Shown here: one piece after another, positions 31,521 to 42,519 of the stretch
Numbering within the stretch: position 1 is the stretch's first letter
Layout of the letters: each line of letters opens with the position of its first letter
NCBI RefSeq assembly: GCF_000835495.1
Contig: NW_015622546.1
Location: forward strand, 1,552,883-1,616,882
Direction of reading: 5' to 3'
DNA from: Cladophialophora immunda
Taxonomy: Eukaryota > Ascomycota > Eurotiomycetes > Chaetothyriales > Herpotrichiellaceae
DNA: 64,000 nt
Translations under genes and position numbers: made by a program
The notes under the pieces: model-generated
What the model was told of the DNA's origin: nothing
The model's input: only the letters and a program-made list of their open reading frames with translations
Databases searched by the model: none

Positions 31521-33961
31521 GAGCGGGCGGAGGACATTGTGATTCAAGCATTCTCGAATGCTTCGTTCTACACCTGGCTTAGAGTCCGTGGTCAAGCAAG
31601 TCAGTGCTTGTGCCTAGTTACCTGTATACAACTTTCCTCAGCCAGGAACCCCGTGCAATTTGAGAAGAGCCATATCTACACGGCCTTGTGTGTTTATCCA
31701 CTCGCCGCGAGGCAGCTCCAAGACGATATCCCTTGTCTTCTGCTCCCCTCTCTGCTTCCACTTATCATTGCCCGTCATCACATCCACCCACTAGCTTAGC
31801 CGCTCTACTCGTATTGCACAGGTGGTAGTTTAAGCGTCAATGTAAGCTTAGATGACCTCCGTAGCGCATGCGTTTGCATTTCGCCCTCATCTGGGACCAT
31901 CTCCGTTTCCTGGGCCGAATCTCGCCCCTGCGTCCTTCTCTGTGGCGCTCACGACTGCCTCAGAGATTTGTATTCTCTCGGCTACTCCATTGCTAAGATG
32001 TTCGCCCGGTTCAGTGCTTCGATGATGAGATAAGCGGGAGAAGGGCGAATATAGCCGGAATGTTCCGAAGGTTGGAGGATGGCGGTAAATTTGGACTATC
32101 AGGGACGACATCCACTCTTCGACGCCCGGAACATTGGTCTTGTCATCCTGGCACGCCCTTTTGAAGCCGTGAGCTGAATTAATAGATCATCTAAACGTCA
32201 TGAGAAGACTTAAGCGTCCGCCTCCATACGACCGCGTACCCTGTCGCTTAAAAACGCTTTAAGCCCAGCATGAGCGACTGGCCTTTCACATCTTTGAAGC
32301 CTTTTGCCTTGAATGCGACTAAATCTACTCTTTACCACACGCATTTGGAACACAGTCCTACATTCAAGACGTCTTCTCGTGCCAGCGAGCTGTCTCTCGA
32401 TGGTGTAAACAGGGTTCACAAGCGACAACGTGGTTATATAGCGAAAGCACAATACTCAAAGAGGCACCACAAAGTGTGAAGAATCTTCAGATGAAATTCC
32501 AGCAGCCAGTTCATCCTGTAAAGCAAGCCATGCGACGATAGAAGCCTGAAAATGTTCGTTTTGATCTGTTTTGGAGTAAAGAATTTCTTGCCGCCATTAG
32601 CTCGAGAACACTATACCTGAGGTTCAACATCACCCCTCGCCGTGATGATTATCAAAGAATCTGAAGACGATCTACCCTTGGGCCACTTCAGGCTGAGTAC
32701 TACGCTTCTAGGACTTTTGTGTCGGCCGGCTTCCGCAAGAAGCTACAAAACTCAAGAGGCACGAGGTGGAGGGACAATCCGATAAAGGAAGAAACGGGAC
32801 CAACAGCCATCCGAGGGAGCCGCAGGGTAAAGTGAAAAGATGGAGAAGTGACCAGAGAAGTCTAGAAATTCGAGGCCTCCACGAGATCTAAATAATATTC
32901 CAGCATTATTTCAAGATCAGCGTTGCCGCCTAGGTGGACTTTCCATGCAATGCTCCGCAAGGCTGAAAAAGACGGGGCTTTTGGTTGAACAAGACTCCGC
33001 ATTCCTTGAGCGACTGAGATCCAGCCCACCAGCCCCTTCGACGATCTGCTGGCCCGAGCCTTGTCGGCTTGATCCCCGGTTGACCAAGACGACGCCGGTG
33101 TTCCGCCGCCATTGTTATTTAGCACGGCCGCCCAATTTCTCCCACGAGAAGATGAAGAACAACACGACAGAGAGATTGCTATTCAGCCAGCGAAGGCGAG
33201 CGTCGTCTGAACATTCTTGCGTGTTCCTCTGATGATGAAAACGGGGCTAACTCCGACCCTTTCACCATGATAGCTGGCCGCGCACGCAGGAGGCTAGTCA
33301 GGCCCTCTTGACATGTTTATCGGTAGGATATCGGCCCGTGATAGGAGTCAGGCCGAATGCAGCCTATAGACCAATTACGGGAACATAGCCTTTAGCGTTG
33401 CATATGCATACTGAAGACGCTTTCAAATGAGACCAGTGCTCGCATGCGCTATCTCTCATGCCTGTTCAGGTAATTCGCGACCCGTGGCGACGCCGGTGCG
33501 GCGATGATCGACACGCCAGCCATTGGCCTGTCGCATGGTTCGACGGATGATAGCATTGCCATGGGGTCACAGGGCCCATTGTTGCTATCGGATTGCCCAA
33601 CGTGGAAGGATGGATGAGACGTCTCTGTAAGTCCATTGGACCAGTTGGCTCTGATTGTCGTCCCGATAGCTATGGGGCATTTGATAATAGACCAGGGTCG
33701 TGGACAATGCGGCACACGAGAGCAGAGCGGATAGGTTTCCGACTCTGCGGGACGGGGTTCAAGACTCGAGTATACTAACAAGGGTGAGAGAGCTATGTCC
33801 TTAGCCTCGTGCTTCACCACCTCAAGCAACAAATAAATGTCAATCTGTCCCCCCGGAGGTTGCAACACAGTCGATCGAGTAAACCGCCATTCCAGCGACT
33901 TCTCGCAACTCATCCTGCTTCACTCACATCTGCCAAGGTGAAAGGAAGTCTACCTCCGGCC
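31521..33961. other. Long intergenic region with GATA-rich proximal promoter
   Basis: 2.4 kb between the permease and the MFS gene. Open frames are short and unrelated to any family I know. The last 700 bp hold a cluster of HGATAR sites, listed separately. No transposon or RNA gene was recognised, though a decayed element cannot be excluded by eye. Confidence 0.45.
33268..33687. promoter_or_regulatory. Cluster of HGATAR (AreA-type) sites upstream of the MFS gene
   Basis: Eight matches in 420 bp on both strands: 33268, 33317, 33339, 33449, 33548, 33585, 33664 and 33682, ending about 275 bp before the MFS start codon. For comparison I count about six in the 1118 bp before the P450. Regulation by a nitrogen GATA factor is inferred. 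Confidence 0.5.
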
Positions 33962-35729
33962 ATGGCAGACGGGAACCGCAATGTGGTCCCTGGGACCATC
34001 CATCTCGTCGACACCGAGGCCGCTGAGCACTCTGGCAAGAAGGACATTGTCCTCAACCCACGCCCGAGCTCAGACCCGGAAGACCCCTTGAACTGGACCA
34101 AGAAAAGGAAGCTGTGGGCCATCACCATGGCGTACATCTACATTCTGGGCATTGGCATGTCCACAACCGTGCAGTATTCGATCTTGACCAACATAGGTGA
34201 GGCAACCGGCATCACAATTGCCGATATCAATACCGGAACCGGTCTGGTAAGCTTGTCCATACCGAAATATCTGGTTGGTTGTCCATTCTGACAGCACTCC
34301 AGCAATTCTTGTTCGCGGGCTGGGGATGTCTGTTCTGGCAGCCAGTGGCGCTTACATACGGACGGCGAGGAGTGTATATCCTGAGCAGTCTGTTGGCGAT
34401 CGGCCCTATGATCTGGACCGTTTACACGACCTCTACAAGTATATGGTGGGCCCACCGCAGTCTCTTGGGCCTCATTGTTGCTCCAGTGGAGTCACTGGGG
34501 GAAATTTCCGTCTCCGACCTCTTTTTCGCCCACGAGCGCGGCAATTACATGGGTATTTATACTCTGCTCGTGTTCGGCTCCAATGCGCTGGCCCCTTTTT
34601 TGGCCGGGTTCGTCACCTACTCCATGGGATGGGAGGCGGCCATCTGGTTCGGAACCATCATCCTCGGCGTCTGCACCGTCATCATCTACTTCGGGATGGA
34701 AGAGACCATGTACTTCCGTCAGACCATCGAAGGCATTGACGAAGGAGCTGCAGAGGTGACCTCCGGTGTGGAAACGCTGGGGGAAAAGACCGATACTGTC
34801 TCCAAGAGCACGCCTCTCCAGGAGCCAGTCTCTCCCATTGCCGAATCCATCCGGGTAAAGAAACGAACCTACTGGCAGAAGCTGCAGCTGTTCAGACTCG
34901 ACAAGGATCGACCTTCAGTGAAACAGATGTTCATCATGATGGTCCGACCACTTTGGATGTTCTTCTACTTCCCGAACGTCGACTGGGCCGGCTTCCTTTA
35001 CGGTGCCTCACTGTGCTGGTACAACGTCCAAAACGCCACCATGGCGTTGATTCTGAATGCTGCCCCTTACAACTTCTCTGCCAGGGCTGTTGGAATTTCT
35101 TATTTGTCGCTCCTGATCGGATGCTGCGTCGCCTGGTGGTGGGCAGGATGGGCTGGTGATGAAATCGCCATCCGAGTCGCCAGACGCAACCGGGGCATAC
35201 GTGAGCCTGAGCACAGACTTTGGCTTCTGACCTTCTCCGGGACACTTGCAACAGCCGGACTCATTCTTTGGGGTGTGGGCGCAGCTCACCAGATCCACTT
35301 CATGGGGCTGATCATTGGCCTTGGTATGACGAGTTTTGGCATTGTGAGCGGCGGAAGCACTTCTCTTGCGTACGATGTCGACTGCTTCAAGGAGATTGCC
35401 GGCGAGACTGTGGTTCTAGTTATCGTCATTCGCAACACGGTAAGTGTGCTCTCTCTCCTTCCGACCCTGGCAGAGGATATAAAATGCCGTTTCCACAAAA
35501 ATTGTGACCTGCCGCTGACTTTTCATAGATGGGCTTTGGCATGAACTACGGGATTACTCCCTGGTTGGAGAACACCGGGACGCAGAACTGTTTCATTGCC
35601 GTGGCCTTCCTCTGTCTGTTCTGCAACTTCAGCTTCCTGTTCATGACGGTCTGGGGGAAGAAATTGAGGCGCCTGTCCGCGAAGAAGTACTGGGAATATG
35701 TGGACACGTTGATTGTTGGGGCACATTAG
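33962..35729 (+). CDS. Major facilitator superfamily transporter (Hol1/DHA1-like)
   Basis: Plasma-membrane proton-coupled transporter. Exons 33962-34246, 34303-35439 and 35529-35729 join in phase to 540 residues. The second exon must start at the later AG (34302), since the nearer one breaks the frame. Seen: cytosolic N-terminus with the DPEDPLNWTKKRKLW motif common to this fungal subgroup (about 40-55), twelve predicted helices with a long charged central loop (about 225-300), GWGCLFWQPVALTYGRR in the helix 2 / loop 2-3 region where MFS proteins carry the basic loop, and a C-terminal YWEYVDTLIVGAH. The start has a good context and follows the GATA cluster. Cargo is unknown; Hol1-like members move cations, polyamines or drugs. 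Its position between the permease and the formamidase-like gene suggests uptake or export of a pathway compound. Confidence 0.9.
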
Positions 35730-37284
35730 ACATCCGGTTGCCCCGGTCCAAGCTCACTGGCAGCATATGGATGATGAAGGAAGCTCGAAACAGTGGGATG
35801 AATTGGGGAGACAATGCACTGCCCGACTGTTGGAGGAACAAGGTAGACCGGAGACTTTGAGGTAGAGGAACGAATACACCTGTTTGAGTCCGACGAACAA
35901 TCCTCATGCGCAAGAAAATAGGGTCTAAATGCACGCTCCACATACCCGATTGAAATGTTTGTAAACACAGCGAAAATGAACGAATGTCCAGATATTGGTA
36001 GAAGCACAATACTTCTTGCAGCGAACAAAGTTGAACTTTGGGAAATGCTCGTATTGCAAATGTACATCACAACCAAGCTAAGCCTAAGTAGAGCCCGGGA
36101 TAGGGGGATCGACCGCCTAGTAATAACGGACACGGTAGTGGCGCTGCGGGCTATCCAACAATTACGAGTACTTGCTCCAGGGCCATTTTCCAGCCTAGTC
36201 CCCTTGGTGGTGCCGATCTACTTGGCTAAGTAAACCCCTCAAACCAGCTCGTACTCCTAGGCCCTTCTTTTGCGAGTTGAGAACAACCCGTTCGATGACG
36301 ACAGCTATCAAGCCAGCCGTTGAACCAAGGAGATTCAACTCCTCAGTCTTGCATAAGGAAGGGTAGTGTCCAGCTACTGTCGCCCCGTCAATTTCCTCTC
36401 TAGAGCCTTATCAAATGTCGACAACGATAACACAGTACTGCCACTCTAAAGCTCTCTTGCCTGATAGGGAAATCTATCCAGAAGCTACGCCTGACGACAA
36501 CGCTTTGTTATCCGCACAAAGCAACACCGGGTGGCAGGAGAATGATCCTTATCGGTAACAGCCCGACACTACTTACCACCGGAATCAGTCGTCTGCGGCT
36601 CGGACACCTCCAGAGGCAGTGGATCTTCCAAGACCATGAATTGATATCAGGGCGCGGCGAGTCAGTATGAAAAAGGTTCGATCGCAATGCTACTGTAGGA
36701 CGAATATCAGAGCAGCAACCAATCAGTGACCATGGCTAGGCATAAACTTGGTTGCCTCTTCTGGAATTCTCCAAGTCCGAATCCATATCCTTACCATTCT
36801 ATCAGCCCGAACAGCCCAGAACCCCGCATGTGGATATCACCGCCAGCAGGCGCCTGACGCCTTTCCCTGTCACTGGCCAACAGAAGATACTTGATTGATT
36901 TCAAACCAATGGGATTGGTATCCCCTGCCCGAGATACCGCTGATCAGCGCCTGACCATCGTCAATCAGGAGTTCGTCGAATGCTCCGTGTCTCAGCGAAC
37001 GTATGGACTGAAAGCCGGAAAGACGGCCGAACGAAGAAGGTTGAAAGCATCGAATCTCTATCGCTAACACGGGAGCAGTACAAATGAAGTTGGCTGTCTG
37101 AGACGGTCATCACGTCTTGACCCCGTTGATATTCTTTGTATCTTCATCCTCCGTGGGCCGGATAACAATATCCCAAGTGTGCAGCGCCTTCAAACGGCAG
37201 TCTTGGACATACATCGAATAGAGTCCTTCCGAACTACTCGAGAGAAGAGCAGCCTGTGAGGCGATTTCGTCGTGGTGTTTCAAT
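35730..37284. other. Long intergenic region, promoter of the formamidase-like gene
   Basis: 1.55 kb with no supported gene. Its right half (36305-37063) is rich in HGATAR sites, listed separately. No TATA box is obvious near the start codon at 37285. Confidence 0.45.
36305..37063. promoter_or_regulatory. Cluster of HGATAR sites upstream of the formamidase-like gene
   Basis: Seven matches: 36305, 36408, 36425, 36462, 36549, 36799 and 37058. They suggest control by a GATA-type nitrogen regulator (AreA/Nit2 class), as expected for an enzyme that releases an amine or ammonium. Inference only. Confidence 0.45.
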
Positions 37285-39582
37285 ATGAGTACAATCGATA
37301 CCCCTCCCAAGGACTATCCATCAGAAATCACCGGATATGCGGAGCCATGGATTGCCAGTCCTGGCGACGACGTCGCCATTAAGGTGTCCTGCACAGAGCC
37401 CGAGTACTCCTATCGCACTGTCCGTGTAGTACAGGGCGTTCAAGAAGAGCATTCCCCCGTGAAGCAACTAGAGGAGATCTCCCAGATCCCAAAAGGAGTG
37501 GCTCCAGGACGGTTCCAATATGCACGACCAGGTTCTTATGCAATTGTCAAGCGGCTGAGTTTGCCGTCTACTATGGAAGGGGTGGAAGTATCACTATACT
37601 TTCAAGCCCATCTGCCCAAGGCGGGCCACCCACAAGCCATCATCTCTAACCTGAATGCCGACACAAAGACCGGACTGGCGGTGCTGATCGACGAAAAGGG
37701 ACTCGTGGAAGCGTGGATCGGGACAGGAAGCGGAGTGGAAACTGTCCAGACGGGGTTCAGCCCAGCACGACGAAGGTGGATCAAGCTGCAAGTGGTGATC
37801 AAAGGCGCCGAATGCTCCATTACGCTCCAGCCAGTGGTGTATATCGTGGAGAAAGCACCAACTGCCTCGTCGGTGCAGGCCACGTTCGCCGCGCCAGCCG
37901 TGGCCGCTTCGACACCGTTTTCCGATGATCTGTTACTTGCAGCGACCTACGCAGACAGCCCAACCTCTATATTCCCACGGGCTACACACTTCTTCAACGG
38001 ACGCATCGACAGCCCTACGATTTCTATCCTCAAAGGAGCTGCCAAGGAAGTCATCGCCAAATACGACTTCTCGCGTAACATATCGGAAGACACCATTCTC
38101 GATGTTTCGGGCAACAACTTCCACGGTGTCCTGGTCAATGCTCCCACGAGGGCTGTCACCGGCCACGACTGGAATGGGGGCGAATCGGATTGGACAAAAG
38201 CGAAATACGGCTACGGCGCGATCCATTTCCACGAAGACGACCTGGACGATGCGAAGTGGGAGACGGATTTCACAATCAAGATTCCGCAGGACGCTCGATC
38301 CGGCATCTATTCTGTCGAAGTAATCTCGACGAACGGCAAAACATCAGACATGATCACTTTCATCGTCCGCTCTGTACCGCAGACCACGGCGGCAACTGGG
38401 GCAAAGGTGGCACTGGTGCTTTCGACGTTCACTTACCTCGCCTACGCAAACGAGCAGATCTCGGACCCGAACCGCTCAAGCTCGATCGACGCGGGTCCAG
38501 GCTTCGACCACTCTGCCATCAAACGGACAGAAGACTTTGATCGTCTGACGCGGCGTCGCGATGTAGGCCTGTCGAACTATGATGTCCATAACGACGACTC
38601 CGGCACGGTCTTCTCGTCTGCAAAGAGGCCCATCCTCAATCTGAGGCCTGGTTATGTCATGTGGGCTTTTGAACGACCTCGCGAGCTCAGCGCCGACTCT
38701 ATGATGATCGGATTTCTGGAACGACAGAAGATCCCTTATGACATCGTTACCGATCACGACCTTCATTTCCACGGTGCTTCGGCATTGGCCCCCTACCACA
38801 CCGTCATTACGGGATCTCACCCAGAATACCCGACCGTGGAGTCCTACAATGCTTATGAAAATTTTGCCCGACGAGGCGGGAACATTATGTATCTCGGCGG
38901 TAACGGCTTCTATTGGGTTTCTGCTCTGGACACCGCGCGGCCCTGGCGCCTCGAAGTCCGCCGTGGAGACCAAGGTGTCCGCACATATACCCTCCCCGGC
39001 CCTGAGAGGATCATGAGTCTGAATGGAACCCAAGGAGGACTGTGGAAGAGCCGGGGCCGGTCTTCGCACGGGCTGTTTGGCATTTCCTTTTGCGCCGAAG
39101 GAGTTGGTCCCGGCGTGCCCTTTAAACGGACCGAGAAGAGCTTCGCCCCAGACTTGGAATGGATGTTCAAGGATATCTCTCCGGAGCAGCTCATCGGGGA
39201 GTTTGGCCTCGGTGGCGGCGCCAGCGGGGATGAAATCGACTCGTTCGATCTCGCCTGTGGGAGTCCCACGAACGGAGTGGTGGTCGCCACAAGTACAGGC
39301 CACCCGGACGCCTTTGGCATTGTCCCGGAAATCACCATGTTCCCGATCACAAAGACGCTGGGGACACAGACGGACGAGATCCGTTCGGACATCGTCTACT
39401 ACGAGACCGACGCCGGGGGTGCCGTCTTCTCGGTAGGCAGCATAAACTGGTATTGCTCGCTGGGGTGGGATGACTACAACAACAACGTGGCGAAGCTGAC
39501 GGAGAATGTCATCAGGGAGTTCTTGACCAGAGCAGAGAGCAAGAAAGAGGCTGGGAAGGAGAGCGTGGTCGTCAGCTCGTGA
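37285..39582 (+). CDS. N,N-dimethylformamidase large-subunit homologue
   Basis: Homologue of the catalytic beta subunit (DmfA2) of bacterial dimethylformamidase, which hydrolyses a formamide to formate and an amine. Single exon of 765 residues, close to the bacterial length (about 762). Seen: an N-terminal beta-sandwich/lectin-like region (about 90-290, with FFNGRIDSPTI and FHGVLVNAP), then a Ca2+-channel-like catalytic fold. The bacterial enzyme uses a single iron held by two Tyr and one Glu; candidates here are Y387 (in TYLAYAN), Y432 (LSNYDVHND) and E514 (SHPEYPTVE), with spacing close to the known ligands. No small-subunit gene is seen. No signal peptide, so probably cytosolic. It lies 384 bp before a Zn2Cys6 gene on the same strand. 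The lack of introns hints at bacterial origin. Substrate may be a different amide. Confidence 0.9.
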   Translation: MSTIDTPPKDYPSEITGYAEPWIASPGDDVAIKVSCTEPEYSYRTVRVVQGVQEEHSPVKQLEEISQIPKGVAPGRFQYARPGSYAIVKRLSLPSTMEGVEVSLYFQAHLPKAGHPQAIISNLNADTKTGLAVLIDEKGLVEAWIGTGSGVETVQTGFSPARRRWIKLQVVIKGAECSITLQPVVYIVEKAPTASSVQATFAAPAVAASTPFSDDLLLAATYADSPTSIFPRATHFFNGRIDSPTISILKGAAKEVIAKYDFSRNISEDTILDVSGNNFHGVLVNAPTRAVTGHDWNGGESDWTKAKYGYGAIHFHEDDLDDAKWETDFTIKIPQDARSGIYSVEVISTNGKTSDMITFIVRSVPQTTAATGAKVALVLSTFTYLAYANEQISDPNRSSSIDAGPGFDHSAIKRTEDFDRLTRRRDVGLSNYDVHNDDSGTVFSSAKRPILNLRPGYVMWAFERPRELSADSMMIGFLERQKIPYDIVTDHDLHFHGASALAPYHTVITGSHPEYPTVESYNAYENFARRGGNIMYLGGNGFYWVSALDTARPWRLEVRRGDQGVRTYTLPGPERIMSLNGTQGGLWKSRGRSSHGLFGISFCAEGVGPGVPFKRTEKSFAPDLEWMFKDISPEQLIGEFGLGGGASGDEIDSFDLACGSPTNGVVVATSTGHPDAFGIVPEITMFPITKTLGTQTDEIRSDIVYYETDAGGAVFSVGSINWYCSLGWDDYNNNVAKLTENVIREFLTRAESKKEAGKESVVVSS

Positions 39583-39966
39583 TCCCGGCTGAGTTGCGTT
39601 CGTTTGGCATACCAAATAGATCAGTTAGAGTCGTCTCTCAGAAGCTGCTCTGGATAGCTGCAACCTGCTGTTTTGACAGGAAGGTATTGAGCGGTCTTAT
39701 TTCAAACCTGTACTTCATCCTCTACAAACGTCTTCCGCTGTTCATCGCCGTTGAACTTGCTATTGATAGAGCGAAGTGACACCGATCTGCAAATGAAGTG
39801 GCGCAGTGCAAGCGAAATGCTTCCGCCGCCTCGCCACAACTCGTTCAGCATTGTTGCCTCGGCACTTTCGAGTCCCAACTTTCCTTTTCCATTGCTATGC
39901 ATTCTGAGCTACGGCGTGATCGAGGTCGGACTCGAGGAGAATTAATGAACAAGCGCTATATTATCA
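39583..39966. other. Intergenic region, no gene seen
   Basis: Short gap between the formamidase-like gene and the regulator on the same strand. Nothing else is supported. Confidence 0.5.
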
Positions 39967-42291
39967 ATGCAAATCCACGAAAGCGAATCAGACAGACAGG
40001 ATCAGAACGATTCATCGCGCCGTGGAGATGCGCGAAGAGCAGCCAGCCCGGATCCGCAGCATGAGCGCCCAAAGCGTCGCAAGATTTCGCAGGCGTGTGA
40101 CCAATGTCGAGCGCGCAAGAGTCGATGTGATGGGGCCAAACCGGTCTGCCACGAGTGTGCTGTGCGAGCCCACCAAAGCACACCTTGCCGGTACAGTTCG
40201 AGCCAGAACAAGGATCGCAGCCATGACGAATACATCTCCAGCTTGCTCGCCCGCATTCAAGAGCTGGAGGGAAGAGACGGCCGAGCATCAAGGGCCGCCG
40301 CGGAACCAACCCCGAGATCAGACACCAACGCACCTGCTGTCTATGAGGAGATCATGAATGCACTCTCGCCGACGTACAAGAGTTCACGGGCGGGCATGAG
40401 GGCGGATCAAGCGGCCTACCCGACAATCAGTCCGATTGACGCGATGGGGGCCACTTCGAACACCAAACCGTCGGAGCAAAGCTATAACGAGAGGTTCTAT
40501 GGCAGTTCTTCGGCGGTCTCCTTCATGCAGCAAGTCTACAAAACGATCGAGACTTCGAGAGCGGCGTCTCCGTCGCTCATAGACGACGGGCCGCGGTCAA
40601 GGCTCGACGCTGACAATCGGTCTAGCCTAAGCGTGACGCTGAACCAGCTCTCCTTGCTTCCTCGCCCTCTGATGGACAAGGTCCTCAACACCTATTGGGA
40701 GAGGGTATACCATCTTTATCCATTTATACATCAACCGACCTTCATGTCGGCCTACGAACGACTCTGGTCGTCGCAGCCCGGAGGCGAAGAGTTGCTGTCT
40801 TCAGACCTTCTTGGCTCCAAGTTCTACGGCCCGACTAGCATTGTCTTCCACTGCGCGATGAACCTCATGCTGGCCTTGGCCACGCAGTTCATGGATCTAC
40901 CGCCGGAAGAAAGAAGCCAGCTGGGACAGTTGTTTTCCGAAAGAGCACGAAGTCTTTGGGAGCTCGACCTTTTCGACGATGGCTCCTTGGCCGTCATCCA
41001 AACGCTCTTGCTCATGACCCAGTATCTACAATCCACCCCGATGCCTAACCGGTGTTGGAACTGTATCGGGATAACGTGCCGGCTGGCCCAAGGGTTGGGA
41101 CTCCACGTCGAAACTCCGGAAGGAATGAGGAAGTGGAGTCCGCTGGCGGTCGAAATGCGTCGCCGCGTATGGCACGGTTGTGTCATGCTCGACGCCGTCG
41201 TGAGCATGACCCTGGGAAGACCACTGCTGCTCTACAAGTTTTCCGAGATCCCCTTACCGATCCCTGTCGACGACGAATTTCTCGGCGATCCTGCTACGCA
41301 GCCGAGGGACCGGGTCTCGTTGATCCATTTCTACATTGAATCCATCAAAGTGTACGAAATCCTCGCCGACGTGGTGTCGCAGGTTTACGACCTTTCCGCT
41401 CCGGCTCGCAGCAACACAAAGAGTGACAGCAACGTCGATACGATCTTGAATATCGAAGCCGCGATCTCGAAGCTCGAGAAGAATCTACCAGATCACCTCG
41501 ACTGGTCGAGACATCACCCGCCGGCCTATAACGGCAGCGGCGAGGCTGTATTTGAGCAGCAAACGTCCGTTCTACGCTCCAGGCTCCTACATTTGCGAGT
41601 CCTACTCTACCGGCCGAAGTTCACACGATATTGCCAGTACATGTGTGCGCACGAGTCAGCGAGGCTTTCGGACCCCGCGCTGGACGCGGAGTTTACTCAA
41701 GTATCGCTCGCGATTGTCCGGTCGCTGTCAATCTCCTGCGTCGACAACTCCATCAGCCTGATCGAGCAGCTGCATCGGTTCTCCATCACGTCTGCCACGG
41801 GGGCGTGGTGGTACAATGTGTTCTACGCCCGGACCGCGGGTGCGGTGGTGCTGCTCGCCATGGCGTGCGCGGCGATGATCGACGCCGTCGGATGGGAGAG
41901 GATGACCACGGCGTGGCGGAAGTGTCAAGAGGTGCTGTCGTATCTCCAGAAGTTCAGCCCCACGGTCGGGCCTTGTCTCCAGGGGCTGCAGAAGCTACAC
42001 GGCCACATCATGCGCTTTCGAGGCCGCGCGAGCAGTCGCCGTGGTCATGCGAGCTGTGAGCCGGTCACGCACGATACTACGCCCGACAATCGCGGTGACG
42101 CCCATATACCTCAGGGGTATGTCGTTGCCGTGCCAGGATCCGATGTCGTGGCTTCCGAGGAGGGGGCCTTTATGAGCCACGAGGACATGGAAAGCTCGGC
42201 GGACTCGGATGCCGCCTTTTTCGAGATTTTCAACTTTGACTTGACGCAGCCGATGACCACGGGCGCCACCGACGGCGGTATTGCGTGGTGA
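39967..42291 (+). CDS. Zn2Cys6 transcription factor beside the formamidase-like gene
   Basis: Single exon, 774 residues. Seen: a basic PKRRK stretch, then the cluster C44-x2-C47-x6-C54-x6-C61-x2-C64-x9-C74 with a longer last spacing, a predicted coil (EYISSLLARIQELEGR, about 88-103), and the Fungal_trans middle domain (about 225-480): YWERVYHLYPFIHQPTF, RCWNCIGITCRLAQGLGLHVE and RRRVWHGCVMLDAVVSMTLGRP, all typical. The acidic C-terminus (from about 720: SADSDAAFFEIFNFDL) resembles an activation region. Its position 384 bp downstream of the formamidase-like gene and 228 bp from the amidohydrolase stop makes it a likely pathway-specific regulator of this region, which is inference. Confidence 0.93.
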   Translation: MQIHESESDRQDQNDSSRRGDARRAASPDPQHERPKRRKISQACDQCRARKSRCDGAKPVCHECAVRAHQSTPCRYSSSQNKDRSHDEYISSLLARIQELEGRDGRASRAAAEPTPRSDTNAPAVYEEIMNALSPTYKSSRAGMRADQAAYPTISPIDAMGATSNTKPSEQSYNERFYGSSSAVSFMQQVYKTIETSRAASPSLIDDGPRSRLDADNRSSLSVTLNQLSLLPRPLMDKVLNTYWERVYHLYPFIHQPTFMSAYERLWSSQPGGEELLSSDLLGSKFYGPTSIVFHCAMNLMLALATQFMDLPPEERSQLGQLFSERARSLWELDLFDDGSLAVIQTLLLMTQYLQSTPMPNRCWNCIGITCRLAQGLGLHVETPEGMRKWSPLAVEMRRRVWHGCVMLDAVVSMTLGRPLLLYKFSEIPLPIPVDDEFLGDPATQPRDRVSLIHFYIESIKVYEILADVVSQVYDLSAPARSNTKSDSNVDTILNIEAAISKLEKNLPDHLDWSRHHPPAYNGSGEAVFEQQTSVLRSRLLHLRVLLYRPKFTRYCQYMCAHESARLSDPALDAEFTQVSLAIVRSLSISCVDNSISLIEQLHRFSITSATGAWWYNVFYARTAGAVVLLAMACAAMIDAVGWERMTTAWRKCQEVLSYLQKFSPTVGPCLQGLQKLHGHIMRFRGRASSRRGHASCEPVTHDTTPDNRGDAHIPQGYVVAVPGSDVVASEEGAFMSHEDMESSADSDAAFFEIFNFDLTQPMTTGATDGGIAW

Positions 42292-42519
42292 AGCTAGTAT
42301 AGGTACAGCTATTGTCTCGAGGATTGATTTATTCTGGACCAGTGCCCTGGCTTGGACAGGTAGGACTTATTCACAAGCGGACACTTGACATATCCCCACT
42401 GCCCGACACGTCAAAGTCGAACGAACCGCCACTCTCGTTTCCTCTGAATCGCAATGAACCAAGCCTGCTCGTCGTTTCAACTCTACATGCTCGCCGCAAA
42501 TCGTCCGCTCCGGTTTGAG

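Noticed and set aside
38476..39615. 379-codon minus-strand frame over the formamidase-like gene
   Set aside because: The plus-strand protein has clear family motifs; this frame has none.
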